Assembly: GCF_900112865.1 (NCBI RefSeq)
Contig: NZ_FONH01000021.1
Span: 1-64,000 of the forward strand
DNA: 64,000 nucleotides
Reading direction: 5' to 3'
Source: Dyella marensis
GTDB taxonomy: Bacteria; Pseudomonadota; Gammaproteobacteria; Xanthomonadales; Rhodanobacteraceae
In this document: positions 25,644-33,219 of the stretch, in pieces
How the letters are laid out: each line of letters opens with the position of its first letter
How positions within the stretch are numbered: the stretch's first letter is position 1
Program-made: the position numbers and the translations under genes
Notes under the pieces: model-generated
What the model was told of the DNA's origin: nothing
Database searches by the model: none
Seen by the model: the letters and a program-made list of their open reading frames with translations, nothing else

Positions 25644-26630
25644 ATGTCCATCGCACCCTTGTTCCATGCGCGCTGCGATGTGCTGGCGGTGGCGCGCGAA
25701 TGCGTGCAGGCGCGTTCGCGGGTTCTGTGGGCGCGCGGCATCGACGTCGGCATCGAGCTGCCCTGCGGCGCGCTGCCGTGGCTGAAGCTCGACGAGCGCC
25801 TGCTGCGCCGCCTGTTGCAGAACGCGCTGGACCGCGTGGCCAGGCTCACCGGCGCGGATGGCGTGCAGCTCGCGCTATGGCACGAAACGGCGGACGACGG
25901 CGTATCGCGCCTGCAGGTGGAGGCCTATGCGGACGAGCCCTCGGCGAGCCTGTCGTTCGAGCTGGCGCTGGCCGGCGGCGGCGTGGCGGAGCCGCCGCTG
26001 CCGTGCCGCGGCGGCACGGCGCTGCTGGTCGAGGATCATCCCGCGCGCCGCCGCATCCTGCGCGCACAGCTGGCGCGGATCGGGCTGGCGAGCGATGCGT
26101 CCGCTCCGGGCGAGCCGATGGCCGCGGCCTTCGCCGGCGGGCGGCACGGTTTCGTGTGGCTGGGCGGCATGGCGGATGTCGACCGGGTAGCGCTGGCTTC
26201 GTCGCTGCGCCGGCTGGAGCGCGGGCAAGGCCGGGCACGCATCGTCGCCTTGCGCGAGACCCGGGCGGGAGCGGCGCGCGCGCCCACCGGCATCGATGCC
26301 TGGGTCGACTGGCCGTTGTCGCTGGATGAACTGCGCGGGCTGTGCCTGGACCTGCCGCGGGAAGATGCCGCCGTCAGCGCGGCACTGTTCTTCCGCGAAT
26401 GCCGGCGCGATGCGGCGGCGCTCGGCGCCGCCCTGGAAGCGGCGGACTGGGTGGCGGTCGTGCGCCACGCGCATCGCATCAGCGGCGGCACCCTCGTGCT
26501 CGGCGAGAACGCCGTCTGCGCGCTGGCCGAACGCATCGAGGCGATCGCTCGCCGCGCCGTGCCGGATCGCGCGCAGGTCAAGCGCCTGCTGGCGGAACTG
26601 CAAGACGGCCTGCGCCGCTTCGCCGACTGA
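25644..26630 (+). CDS. degenerate histidine-kinase-like/receiver/Hpt protein
   Basis: 328 residues. The first ~110 resemble a reduced GHKL ATPase (RLLRRLLQNALDRVARL imitates the N-box) but the glycine-rich ATP boxes and any phosphorylatable HisKA helix are absent. From ~127 a receiver-like fold starts (GTALLVEDHPARRRILRAQL) with its acidic pair, but the phospho-aspartate strand reads GFVWLGGMADVD, with Gly in place of Asp. The C-terminus is an Hpt module with candidate H277 (RHAHRISGGTLVLGE). It has no membrane segment. It could hand phosphate to, or sequester, the RcsB-like regulator encoded four bases upstream. No established family name is known to me. Confidence 0.7.
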   Translation: MSIAPLFHARCDVLAVARECVQARSRVLWARGIDVGIELPCGALPWLKLDERLLRRLLQNALDRVARLTGADGVQLALWHETADDGVSRLQVEAYADEPSASLSFELALAGGGVAEPPLPCRGGTALLVEDHPARRRILRAQLARIGLASDASAPGEPMAAAFAGGRHGFVWLGGMADVDRVALASSLRRLERGQGRARIVALRETRAGAARAPTGIDAWVDWPLSLDELRGLCLDLPREDAAVSAALFFRECRRDAAALGAALEAADWVAVVRHAHRISGGTLVLGENAVCALAERIEAIARRAVPDRAQVKRLLAELQDGLRRFAD

Positions 26631-26644
26631 GCGGGCCTGCCGCC

Positions 26645-27352
26645 TCAGGCATTCCTGCCGCCGGCGACCATCGCCGGCAGGCGCCGGCGCGCCACCGCGC
26701 CGATGCCGGCGATCAGCAGGCGCGAGAGCAGGGCCAGGTCCGGCGGCAGGTCGCCCCGCCGCACGTCCAGCAGCAGCGCGATGCGCCACTGGTCGCTGTC
26801 GTTCCACACTTCGTGCGGGAAGGTGTCGTCCCACAGCATGGCGTCGCCGTCGCCGATGCGGTAATCCTGGTCGGCCAGGCGCAGCACCGCGGCCGGCGTG
26901 CCGTCCTCGCGCACCGGCACGGACAGGCCGAGCTGGAAGCGCAGCACGCCCTTGAACGGACCGCGATGCCGCGGGATGTGCTTGTGCGGGGCCAGGAACG
27001 ACAGCGTGGCGGACAGCACGTCCGGCGAGGTGCGTACCAGTTCGCCCAGGAACGGGCAGGCCGCCATGTGATCGTCGACGTCGTTGCCGTAGACCTTGAG
27101 CAGGTACATGCGCCAGTCGTGGCCGTCGTTGTCGGAGATCGCGCGCTGCTCGGCCATCAGTTCGTGGAAGCGCGGCACCGCCTGGATCTGGTGAGTGAGC
27201 GCGAGCGCCTCGTCGCGCAGCGCGGTCCAGGCGTCGGCAAAGCGGAAGCCGTCGGGAAAGCGCTCGGCCAGGTCCAGCACCGGCGGGGTGGCGACGCGGG
27301 CGTCGTAGAGCGAGCGCAGCGCTTGCGACGAGAGGTCGTACAGACGGCTCAT
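26645..27352 (-). CDS. aspartyl/asparaginyl beta-hydroxylase family protein
   Basis: 235 residues. The domain is an Fe(II)/2-oxoglutarate dioxygenase: metal and cosubstrate segment HKHIPRHRGPFKGVLRFQLG, GDAMLWDDTFPHEVWNDS with the second His, and a following WRIALLLDV strand with Arg for 2-oxoglutarate. Relatives hydroxylate aspartyl residues or, as LpxO, lipid A acyl chains. A C-terminal hydrophobic, arginine-rich tail (LSRLLIAGIGAVARRRLP) may touch the membrane. It is convergent with the phosphorelay gene (14 bases apart). A lipid A role is a possibility, not shown. Confidence 0.85.
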   Translation of the reverse strand: MSRLYDLSSQALRSLYDARVATPPVLDLAERFPDGFRFADAWTALRDEALALTHQIQAVPRFHELMAEQRAISDNDGHDWRMYLLKVYGNDVDDHMAACPFLGELVRTSPDVLSATLSFLAPHKHIPRHRGPFKGVLRFQLGLSVPVREDGTPAAVLRLADQDYRIGDGDAMLWDDTFPHEVWNDSDQWRIALLLDVRRGDLPPDLALLSRLLIAGIGAVARRRLPAMVAGGRNA

Positions 27353-27438
27353 GGCGGCGATGGTTCCGATGCCCTTGGATCGTGCAGCAATACTCGTCCA
27401 AAGGTGAGCACATCGTAACGCTGTGGCGCAGCAGAACA

Positions 27439-27467
27439 GCGCGGGGCGGCGATCGCCGGCCCCGCGC
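27439..27467 (-). terminator. GC-rich hairpin after the chitinase gene
   Basis: Stem GCGCGGGGC / GCCCCGCGC with an 11-base interior that is itself partly self-complementary, located about 25 bases past the chitinase stop. There is no U-run, so it may stabilise the 3' end or pause transcription rather than terminate on its own. Confidence 0.35.
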
Positions 27468-27490
27468 CGTGATGGGTCAGCCGGGCGCGG

Positions 27491-28831
27491 CTAGCGGCCC
27501 AGGTCGGACAGGAAACGCTTGGTGTATTGCAGCGGCGACGTGCTCGGCACCGAGTTGCAGGTGGGCGAGGCATAGCCGGCGTTGGCGCATGGCGTGTCGC
27601 GGTCCAGCGACCAGAAGTGCAGGCCGGCCAGGCCGTTGCTTACCGCGTAGCTCACCACCGTGTCGGTGTTGGCGAGGGTGAAGGTCTCGGCGGTGTTGTC
27701 GTTCAGGCCGATCATCGGCGTCAGCTCGATCTTGCCGAGCGGGATGCCGTAGGTGTGCTGCAGGTTCTTGGCGGCCTGGATCGCCGACTGGCCCATGTCG
27801 CAGACGCCGTTGCTGACCACGCAGATCGACGGGCCGGCGGCGCCGTAGTCCATCACCATCAGGTTGATGGTGTAGTTGGTCAGCGACGGGTTCGCCTTGA
27901 CCGCCTTCACCACCATGTCGCCCAGGCTGTTGACGCCGCCGTAGCTGCCGTCGGAGGCGGCCAGCGTGGCCAGGGTGAAGGAGAAGCGCAGGTTCGGATG
28001 CAGCGACTGGCCATAGGCCGCGGCCGCGACCAGCGCGTTGATCTGCGCCTGCGACTGGCCGCCTTCGATGTCGAAGTCCACGCCCAGCATCTGCGGCGTG
28101 TAGTAGCGCGACAGGAAGGCGGCCATGCCGGAGGTGCTGCCGCAGGTGAAGCTGCCGGCGGCGCCGCCGGTGGAGACGACGTAGGGCAGTCCCGCATTCG
28201 ACAACGCGGTGACATTTACGCTGGCGAAGGTGGCGCCGGGGATGCCTCCCCAGTTTTCGCTGCCGCACTCGCCGGTGGCAAAGGCCAGCGTCACCGCGCT
28301 GAGGTTGTGCACGTAGTTGGAATACAGGCTGCCGCTGCCGACGATCGGGATCGGCGAACCGGTCGCCGCCGCCGTCTGCATGGTGTTGGTATTCCAGTTG
28401 AGATTGATGGTGACGTCCTTGTACGGGCTGTACAGCAGGTTGGCACCGGTGCCGGGCGGCGGCGGGGGTGTGCCGCCACCTCCACCTCCGCCGCCACCAC
28501 CACCGCCGCCACCGCCGCCACCTCCACTCGATCCGCTGCACGCGCCCTGCGAGGTCCACGGCTGGCCGCTGCCGGCGCCGCCGTTGTTGGTGGCCGGGTC
28601 GTTGCCCTGGGTCCACCAGTTGGCCTTGTAGTTGACGCCGTTCTCGCTGGCGACGTTGCCGCCGACGTAGACCGCGCTGGCGCTCCACGCCGCCGCGCAG
28701 GCGGGCAGCGATTGCGCTACGGCGGTGGACACGGGCGCGGCGGTGAGCAGGCCGATACAGGCCGCGAGGGTGGTGCTGCTTCCGAGGATCGCCGACAACG
28801 TGCGCGATCCCACGTGTTGCTTGGCATGCAT
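27491..28831 (-). CDS. secreted GH18 chitinase-like protein with N-terminal carbohydrate-binding module
   Basis: 446 residues. A long signal peptide (cleavage near STAVAQS, residue ~40) leads to a CBM5/12-type chitin-binding module (residues ~45-98: WSASAVYVGGNVASENGVNY, NWWTQGNDPATNN, GQPWTSQGAC). A linker of about 18 glycines and five prolines follows, then a GH18 catalytic domain with LGVDFDIEGG; the DxDxE acid E256 and the two Asps are intact. Relatives include bacterial chitinases of the ChiC/ChiD type that attack chitin or related polymers. Palindromes at 28975 and 29111 resemble the one at the receptor promoter. The glycine run is coded by a near-repeat of GGN codons and may vary in length. 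Confidence 0.92.
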   Translation of the reverse strand: MHAKQHVGSRTLSAILGSSTTLAACIGLLTAAPVSTAVAQSLPACAAAWSASAVYVGGNVASENGVNYKANWWTQGNDPATNNGGAGSGQPWTSQGACSGSSGGGGGGGGGGGGGGGGGGTPPPPPGTGANLLYSPYKDVTINLNWNTNTMQTAAATGSPIPIVGSGSLYSNYVHNLSAVTLAFATGECGSENWGGIPGATFASVNVTALSNAGLPYVVSTGGAAGSFTCGSTSGMAAFLSRYYTPQMLGVDFDIEGGQSQAQINALVAAAAYGQSLHPNLRFSFTLATLAASDGSYGGVNSLGDMVVKAVKANPSLTNYTINLMVMDYGAAGPSICVVSNGVCDMGQSAIQAAKNLQHTYGIPLGKIELTPMIGLNDNTAETFTLANTDTVVSYAVSNGLAGLHFWSLDRDTPCANAGYASPTCNSVPSTSPLQYTKRFLSDLGR

Positions 28832-28974
28832 AAGACGTTCTCCTCTCTTTGGGTGCGGCGGTTCGATTGGCCAGGGCGCCGCCGGGCGGGCGTGCCGAGG
28901 GAAGGACGCTCGCCGTGCCGGTCTACCTGCGGGCCGCTGCGCATGTGTCGGGCAAGCGGCATGCGCCCTGGTAC

Positions 28975-28987
28975 TGACAACGTTGTC
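28975..28987. promoter_or_regulatory. perfect palindrome TGACAACGTTGTC upstream of chitinase
   Basis: GACAACGTTGTC (28976-28987) is a perfect 12-base palindrome, 144 bases before the chitinase ATG. It matches the operator candidate at the receptor promoter at 11 of 12 positions. Central ACGT suits a LacI-type regulator. No good promoter boxes are evident at this spot on the minus strand. Confidence 0.55.
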
Positions 28988-29110
28988 TTCTGTTGTCCCG
29001 GCAAACTGTGAACCTGGGCGGGAAATGCGCTTCTGCGGCGCAGCACGCGAAATCCTGCGTTGCGCGCGCGAGGCTTCGCGCGCGCAAACGGTGTGACGAT
29101 CAAGTGAAGA

Positions 29111-29125
29111 TTGACAACGTTATCA
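29111..29125. promoter_or_regulatory. TTGACAACGTTATCA palindrome between chitinase and YCII genes
   Basis: This site is identical over 14 of 15 bases to the minus-strand reading of the receptor-promoter site (TTGACAACGTTATCG). It lies 280 bases before the chitinase start and 85 bases before the rightward YCII gene. It holds a TTGACA hexamer, but the spacing to a minus-10 is poor on the plus strand. With 28975-28987 it forms a two-site arrangement about 136 bases apart. Confidence 0.5.
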
Positions 29126-29209
29126 GCAGCGGCGTCGGACGGTCGCAAGAACCGGCGAAAGGATGTACTACCATCGCGGTCCTCCACCCCACGACGCGAG
29201 CGGACGACC

Positions 29210-29590
29210 ATGAAGTTCCTGGTGATGATCTATTGCGACGACAAGCTGGTCGCCGACCTGCCGCCCGGGCAGTTCGACACGATGATGCGCGGTTGCCTGG
29301 ACAAGGCCGACGAATTGAAGCGCAAGGGCATCCTGCTCGACAGCCAGAAGCTGGAAGCGCCGGTGCAGTCGCGCACCATGCGCATCCGCCAGGGCAACAC
29401 GACGATCGTCGATGGGCCTTTCGCGGAAACCAAGGAATACCTCGGCGGTTTCAACCTGATCGAAGCGAGGGACATGGACGAGGCGATCGAGATCGCCAAG
29501 TCCTTCCCCTGGGCCAGCATCGGCAGCATCGAAGTGCGGCCGGTGGGCAGCCTGGAAGCGGAGCGCGAGCGCGTCGGCGTCGCTGCCTGA
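29210..29590 (+). CDS. YCII-domain protein (DGPF/YCII family)
   Basis: 126 residues forming one ferredoxin-like YCII-related domain: MKFLVMIYCDDKLVADLPPG, the DGPFAETKEYLGGFNLIEAR core that names the DGPF family, and DEAIEIAKSFPW. Such proteins often sit beside ECF sigma factors; none is here. Function is unknown, possibly small-molecule enzyme or binding. ATG 29210 is chosen for its match to the usual N-terminus. It is divergent from the chitinase. Its stop is six bases before a family 1 repeat. Confidence 0.9.
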   Translation: MKFLVMIYCDDKLVADLPPGQFDTMMRGCLDKADELKRKGILLDSQKLEAPVQSRTMRIRQGNTTIVDGPFAETKEYLGGFNLIEARDMDEAIEIAKSFPWASIGSIEVRPVGSLEAERERVGVAA

Positions 29591-29595
29591 TCCCG

Positions 29596-29679
29596 GTAGG
29601 TTGGGGTGAGCCGCAGGCAAACCCCAACGTTGCGGTGCCTATGAAGATGGCGAATGTTGGGGTTCGCACCCCAACCTAC
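29596..29679. repeat. family 1 palindromic repeat, long form
   Basis: GTAGGTTGGGGTGAGC at the left and CACCCCAACCTAC at the right frame an inner inverted pair (AACCCCAACG / ATGTTGGGGTT). It lies exactly between the convergent stops of the YCII gene and the META-domain lipoprotein gene, whose TAG stop is two bases outside it, so it is well placed as a bidirectional 3'-end hairpin. Confidence 0.82.
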
Positions 29680-29681
29680 GT

Positions 29682-30509
29682 CTACCTCGCCGACTCCACC
29701 ACCATATCCAGCACATAGGCCGTCGACGGCGCATCCGCCGGCGGATTCTTCACGGTGTAGCGCTTCACCCGCAGCACGTTGCGGATGCCCGGCTGGTGCG
29801 TATAGCCCTCGATGTCCTGGTACAGCGGTTGCCATGCGCCGCTGCTTTGGACCACGCCGTTCTGCCCGTACTTGCGCTCGCGCACCTGCAGGCATTGCTT
29901 GTTGGGGATCAACGGGTGGTTGCACGGCCTGGTGTCGGCGGCCACTTCCAGAAACACCGTTTCGCCTGCGTCGCCGTAGCGCGTTTCGGCGGTGGGCTCG
30001 CCGGTGAAGACCAGGGTATCGCCGTTGTCGGCGGCCAGGCTGAGCCTCGGTACGTCGCCTTCGCTTTGCACGCTCAGGCTCGGCTTGTCCTGCAGGCGGT
30101 GCGAGATGGCGCTGTCGAGATCGGCCAGCGCCTTGTCCTGGCACGCCATCATGGTCTGCGCCATCGGGCCGGTGTGCAGCCGGCCGCCCTCGACCTTGAA
30201 GCCGGCGCCGATGCGGTTGCATGCGTTGCTGACGCTGAGCCGGTCGCGCACGAAATCCAGTTGCAGCGGTTTGTCGGGACGCGCGAACAGCGCATCGATG
30301 CGCTTGCCGCTGGCATCGCTGGCCGCGCTCAGGCGCCAGTGGTAGCGGGCGAGGATGCCGGCATCGAAGCTCGCCGCGGTGGTGGCCGTCGAAGCGGCGG
30401 CGATCGTGGTGGACGCGGCGGCGGCCGGCCCGCCATGGTTCGACGGCGTCTGCGGGCAGGCGGTCAGGACGAAGGGCAGCAGGGCGAGCAGCAGGGGACG
30501 GTGGTTCAT
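29682..30509 (-). CDS. META/HslJ-domain lipoprotein with DUF4377-like C-terminus
   Basis: 275 residues. The lipobox LTAC (ALLPFVLTACPQTPSN) marks a lipoprotein. An alanine/threonine-rich linker leads to a META domain (YHWRLSAASDASGKRIDALF, RLSVSNACNRIGAGFKVEG, GPMAQTMMACQDKALADLDS, LVFTGEP). The last ~80 residues (FLEVAADTRPCNHPLIPNKQ, LQVRERKYGQ, WQPLYQDIEGY, GIRNVLRVKRYTV) are of the small domain often fused to META proteins. HslJ is linked to heat and novobiocin resistance in E. coli; the role here is envelope-related but unknown. AAGGAGAACC is a strong ribosome site for ATG 30509. Confidence 0.85.
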   Translation of the reverse strand: MNHRPLLLALLPFVLTACPQTPSNHGGPAAAASTTIAAASTATTAASFDAGILARYHWRLSAASDASGKRIDALFARPDKPLQLDFVRDRLSVSNACNRIGAGFKVEGGRLHTGPMAQTMMACQDKALADLDSAISHRLQDKPSLSVQSEGDVPRLSLAADNGDTLVFTGEPTAETRYGDAGETVFLEVAADTRPCNHPLIPNKQCLQVRERKYGQNGVVQSSGAWQPLYQDIEGYTHQPGIRNVLRVKRYTVKNPPADAPSTAYVLDMVVESAR

Positions 30510-30709
30510 GGGTTCTCCTTAGCGACCGTCGTTCGACGTGCGCGGCGGCGGGCCGGGGGCGGCGGCGACGGACGCGCGATGCGAATCCGTGTCGGCGGGA
30601 TATGCCATAGCCGGCGTCGCGCTTTCGTCATGACGAGGGCTTCACGCCGCGTGGGCTCCTTATGCGCAGTCGGCCGCACGGCCACTCATCCGATCGCAGA
30701 GGAATCCGC

Positions 30710-31399
30710 ATGGGCAAGAAACCGAGCATCGTGCTGGTGCATGGCGCCTGGGGCGACGGATCGCACTGGAGCAAGCTGATTCCGGTGCTCGGCGCGAAGG
30801 GCTACCGCGTCAGCGCCGTGCAGAACCCGCTCACTTCGCTGGCCGACGATATCGAGCGCACCCGGCGGCTGGTCGATATGCAGGAAGGGCCGGTGCTGCT
30901 GGTCGGCCATTCCTACGGCGGCGCGGTGATTTCAGGCGCGGGCCTGGCGCCGCAGGTGGTCGGGCTGGTCTATGTGGCGGCGTTCGCGCCGGACGAAGGC
31001 GAAGCGGTCGGCGCCTTGCTCGGCCGCCACGAACAGCCGCCCGGCGCCAAGGCGATCCGCCCCGATGCGCACGGCTTCCTGTGGCTGGACCGCAAGCTCT
31101 ATAAGGAAAGCTTCTGCCAGGACCTCGGCGACGATGCGGCGCTGATCATGGCCGCCGCGCAGAAGCCCACCGCCGCGCGCTGCTTCGAGGATACGGCCGG
31201 CGCACCGGCGTGGAAGCAGCGGCCCAGCTGGTACCAGGTCTCGCTGGAAGACCACATGATCCCGCCGCAGACCCAGCAATGGATGGCCTCGCGCATGCAG
31301 GCCAGGAAGACGGTGGAACTGGCCGCCAGCCATGCCTCGCTGGCGGCGTATCCGCACGAGCTGGCGGCGTTGATCGACGAAGCGGTGACGCAGCTCTAG
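30710..31399 (+). CDS. alpha/beta hydrolase
   Basis: 229 residues. A compact hydrolase of the EstC/SABP2-like group: IVLVHGAWGDGSHWSKLIPV (oxyanion HG), nucleophile elbow VGHSYGGAVIS, and a late ASHASLAAYP segment with the catalytic His. A cap of short helices separates them. Relatives are esterases used in small-molecule turnover. ATG 30710 has AGAGGAA upstream. It is not obviously in an operon; the sulfotransferase gene ends seven bases beyond its stop, on the other strand. Confidence 0.88.
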   Translation: MGKKPSIVLVHGAWGDGSHWSKLIPVLGAKGYRVSAVQNPLTSLADDIERTRRLVDMQEGPVLLVGHSYGGAVISGAGLAPQVVGLVYVAAFAPDEGEAVGALLGRHEQPPGAKAIRPDAHGFLWLDRKLYKESFCQDLGDDAALIMAAAQKPTAARCFEDTAGAPAWKQRPSWYQVSLEDHMIPPQTQQWMASRMQARKTVELAASHASLAAYPHELAALIDEAVTQL

Positions 31400-31406
31400 C
31401 GTCGCC

Positions 31407-32333
31407 TCAGCTGCAGCTGGAGGACAGCGCCACCACGTTGCGCACCGCCGCGTGTGTGTCCTGCGGCCCGCGCGCCTGCAGCCATTGCGCGCGCAGCTCG
31501 TCGTAGGAGGCCAGCTTGGCCTGCAGCCAGCGCTGCACCTTGGGGCCGAACAGGCTGTCGACCTTGCTCTCCGGCGCATGCAGGCGGCCATTGAGCGCGC
31601 GGCGCTTCCACGGTTCCTGATCGAGGTCGGCGATCACCTGCGTGCAGTTGTCGTCCAGCGACAGGCTGGGATCGAGTTCGAGGAAGCGGCACAGGCGGCG
31701 CCATTCCTGCTGCGGCTGGGCGATCAGGTCTTCCAGGAACAGCAGGTAATGGCGCGGATGCTGCAGATAGGCGCGATGGATCTGCATCGCGCGATTCCAG
31801 CGCCGCGCCCAGTGCACGGTACCGCCGCCGAAGGCGTTGTCGCTTTCGAACAGCAGGCTGGCGTCGATCAGCGAGGCGATCACTTCCGCGCCGGGACGGA
31901 TCACATGCACGAAGCGCCCCTCCGGCACCAGCGCCTCGATCTCCGGCAGGTAGAGCAGATGATTGGGCGTCTTCTCGATCCACATGTCGCGGTCCGCCGC
32001 CTGCGTCAGCGCATCGAGCAGCCGCACGAAGCGGCGCTGCATGGTGCGCGTGCGCAGCGAAGGCCGCGGCAGCGCATCCGGCGAGGCGGTGCTGAGGCGT
32101 TGCAGGGAAAGGAACAGCTGGCGTTCGTACTTGCGCGTGAAACCCAGGCGCTGGCGCAGCCGCGGCGGCCGGTGCTCGGCCTGCGCATCGCCCCAGCGCC
32201 AGGCCAGGTTGCCCAGGGTGTGCTCGAAGAATGCGGTCTCGGGCAGGGTGAACACCGCGGGATGTCGGGCCAGCATGGCCTGGACGACGGTCGTGCCGGA
32301 GCGGGGGCAGCCGACCACAAAAGTTCGTTTCAT
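31407..32333 (-). CDS. sulfotransferase family protein
   Basis: 308 residues. The 5'-phosphosulfate loop GCPRSGTTVVQAMLARHP (residues 9-26) is canonical for PAPS-dependent sulfotransferases. WIEKTPNHLLYLPEIEALVP and FVHVIRPGAEVIASLIDASL carry the 3'-phosphate-binding Arg and Ser pattern, with R-x7-S slightly altered. The family sulfates glycans, lipids or small molecules; the acceptor is unknown and there is no PAPS synthesis gene nearby. The start 32333 gives a normal N-terminus; upstream bases show only a weak ribosome site. Confidence 0.86.
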   Translation of the reverse strand: MKRTFVVGCPRSGTTVVQAMLARHPAVFTLPETAFFEHTLGNLAWRWGDAQAEHRPPRLRQRLGFTRKYERQLFLSLQRLSTASPDALPRPSLRTRTMQRRFVRLLDALTQAADRDMWIEKTPNHLLYLPEIEALVPEGRFVHVIRPGAEVIASLIDASLLFESDNAFGGGTVHWARRWNRAMQIHRAYLQHPRHYLLFLEDLIAQPQQEWRRLCRFLELDPSLSLDDNCTQVIADLDQEPWKRRALNGRLHAPESKVDSLFGPKVQRWLQAKLASYDELRAQWLQARGPQDTHAAVRNVVALSSSCS

Positions 32334-32528
32334 CGCGAAGGGCTTCCCCTGGGCCGCGCGGCCACGGACGTCATGGCCACTGAGCAGCGACCAACGCAGG
32401 ATTCCACGAAGCGTTGACAAGAACCAGCGCCGGACGCGGATCCGTTGCCCGAATACCGCACGCGCCGGTTCGACAGCCTGCCGGATCCACGCTACCGTGC
32501 CGCCTCTCCAGGCCAGCCGCTGCCCCGC

Positions 32529-33005
32529 ATGTCCGCTTCTGCGCCCGGCGCGCGCGGCGCTTCGTACCGCGTGGTGCTGGACACCAATGTCTGTCTCGAC
32601 CTGTTCGTGTTCCGCGATCCGGCGGTAGCGCGGTTGGCGCATGCGCTCGCCGAGGGCCGCGTGGAGGCGGTGACCGATGCCGCCTGCCGCGAGGAATGGC
32701 GCCGCGTGCTGGGCTATCCGCAGCTGGCGCTGGAGCAGGCGGCCCAGCTGGCGGCCCTGGCGGGATACGATCGCTGGATCCGCTGCCCGGCGGATGCCTG
32801 GGCCATGCCGGCGCAAGTCCGGCTGCCGCGCTGCGCCGATCCGGACGACCAGAAGTTCCTCGAGCTCGCCCTTGCCGCTGGCGCGGGCTGGCTGCTGAGC
32901 AAGGACAAGGAAGTGCTGCGCCTGGGCCGGCGCACCCTGCGCGACGGCCTGTTCGCGATCGTGACGCCGGCGCAGTGGCTGCCCGGCCAGGAAGGCGACG
33001 CGTAG
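32529..33005 (+). CDS. PIN-domain ribonuclease (VapC-like), no adjacent antitoxin
   Basis: 158 residues. It has the PIN acidic cluster: VVLDTNVCLDLF (first Asp), ACREEWRRVL (Glu), CADPDDQKFLELA (two Asps) and LLSKDKEVLRLG (last Asp). It fits the PIN_3 / putative toxin component family. No antitoxin-like small gene sits immediately before it; instead there is a leftward sulfotransferase, and a zinc-ribbon gene follows 25 bases on. A TTG codon at 32445 in the same frame could add 28 residues. Toxin activity is not demonstrated; it may be housekeeping RNA processing. Confidence 0.84.
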   Translation: MSASAPGARGASYRVVLDTNVCLDLFVFRDPAVARLAHALAEGRVEAVTDAACREEWRRVLGYPQLALEQAAQLAALAGYDRWIRCPADAWAMPAQVRLPRCADPDDQKFLELALAAGAGWLLSKDKEVLRLGRRTLRDGLFAIVTPAQWLPGQEGDA

Positions 33006-33030
33006 ACGCGCATCGCGCTAAGGTCGCGCC

Positions 33031-33216
33031 ATGGAATCGGCCCTCATCTACTGCCCGTACTGCGGCGAAGCGATCGAGATCCTGGTCGACGACTCGGTCG
33101 ACGGCCAGACCTATGTGGAGGATTGCCAGGTGTGCTGCCGTCCGATCGTGCTCAGCGTGACGCTGGACGAGGATGGCGTACCCGAGGTGCGCACCGCGCG
33201 CGAGGACGACGCCTGA
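33031..33216 (+). CDS. CPXCG-motif cysteine-rich protein
   Basis: 61 residues. CPYCG at 8-12 and CQVCCRP at 33-39 make a four-cysteine zinc ribbon, followed by an acidic tail (TLDEDGVPEVRTAREDDA). This matches the small CPXCG family common in gammaproteobacteria, with unknown function. It follows the PIN gene closely on the same strand and ends three bases before the convergent nicotinamidase. Confidence 0.93.
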   Translation: MESALIYCPYCGEAIEILVDDSVDGQTYVEDCQVCCRPIVLSVTLDEDGVPEVRTAREDDA

Positions 33217-33219
33217 GGC

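Noticed and set aside
28975-28987. Promoter for the chitinase directly at the palindrome
   Set aside because: AAGACA with a 17-base spacer leads to GCGCAT, which is too far from a minus-10 consensus to claim.
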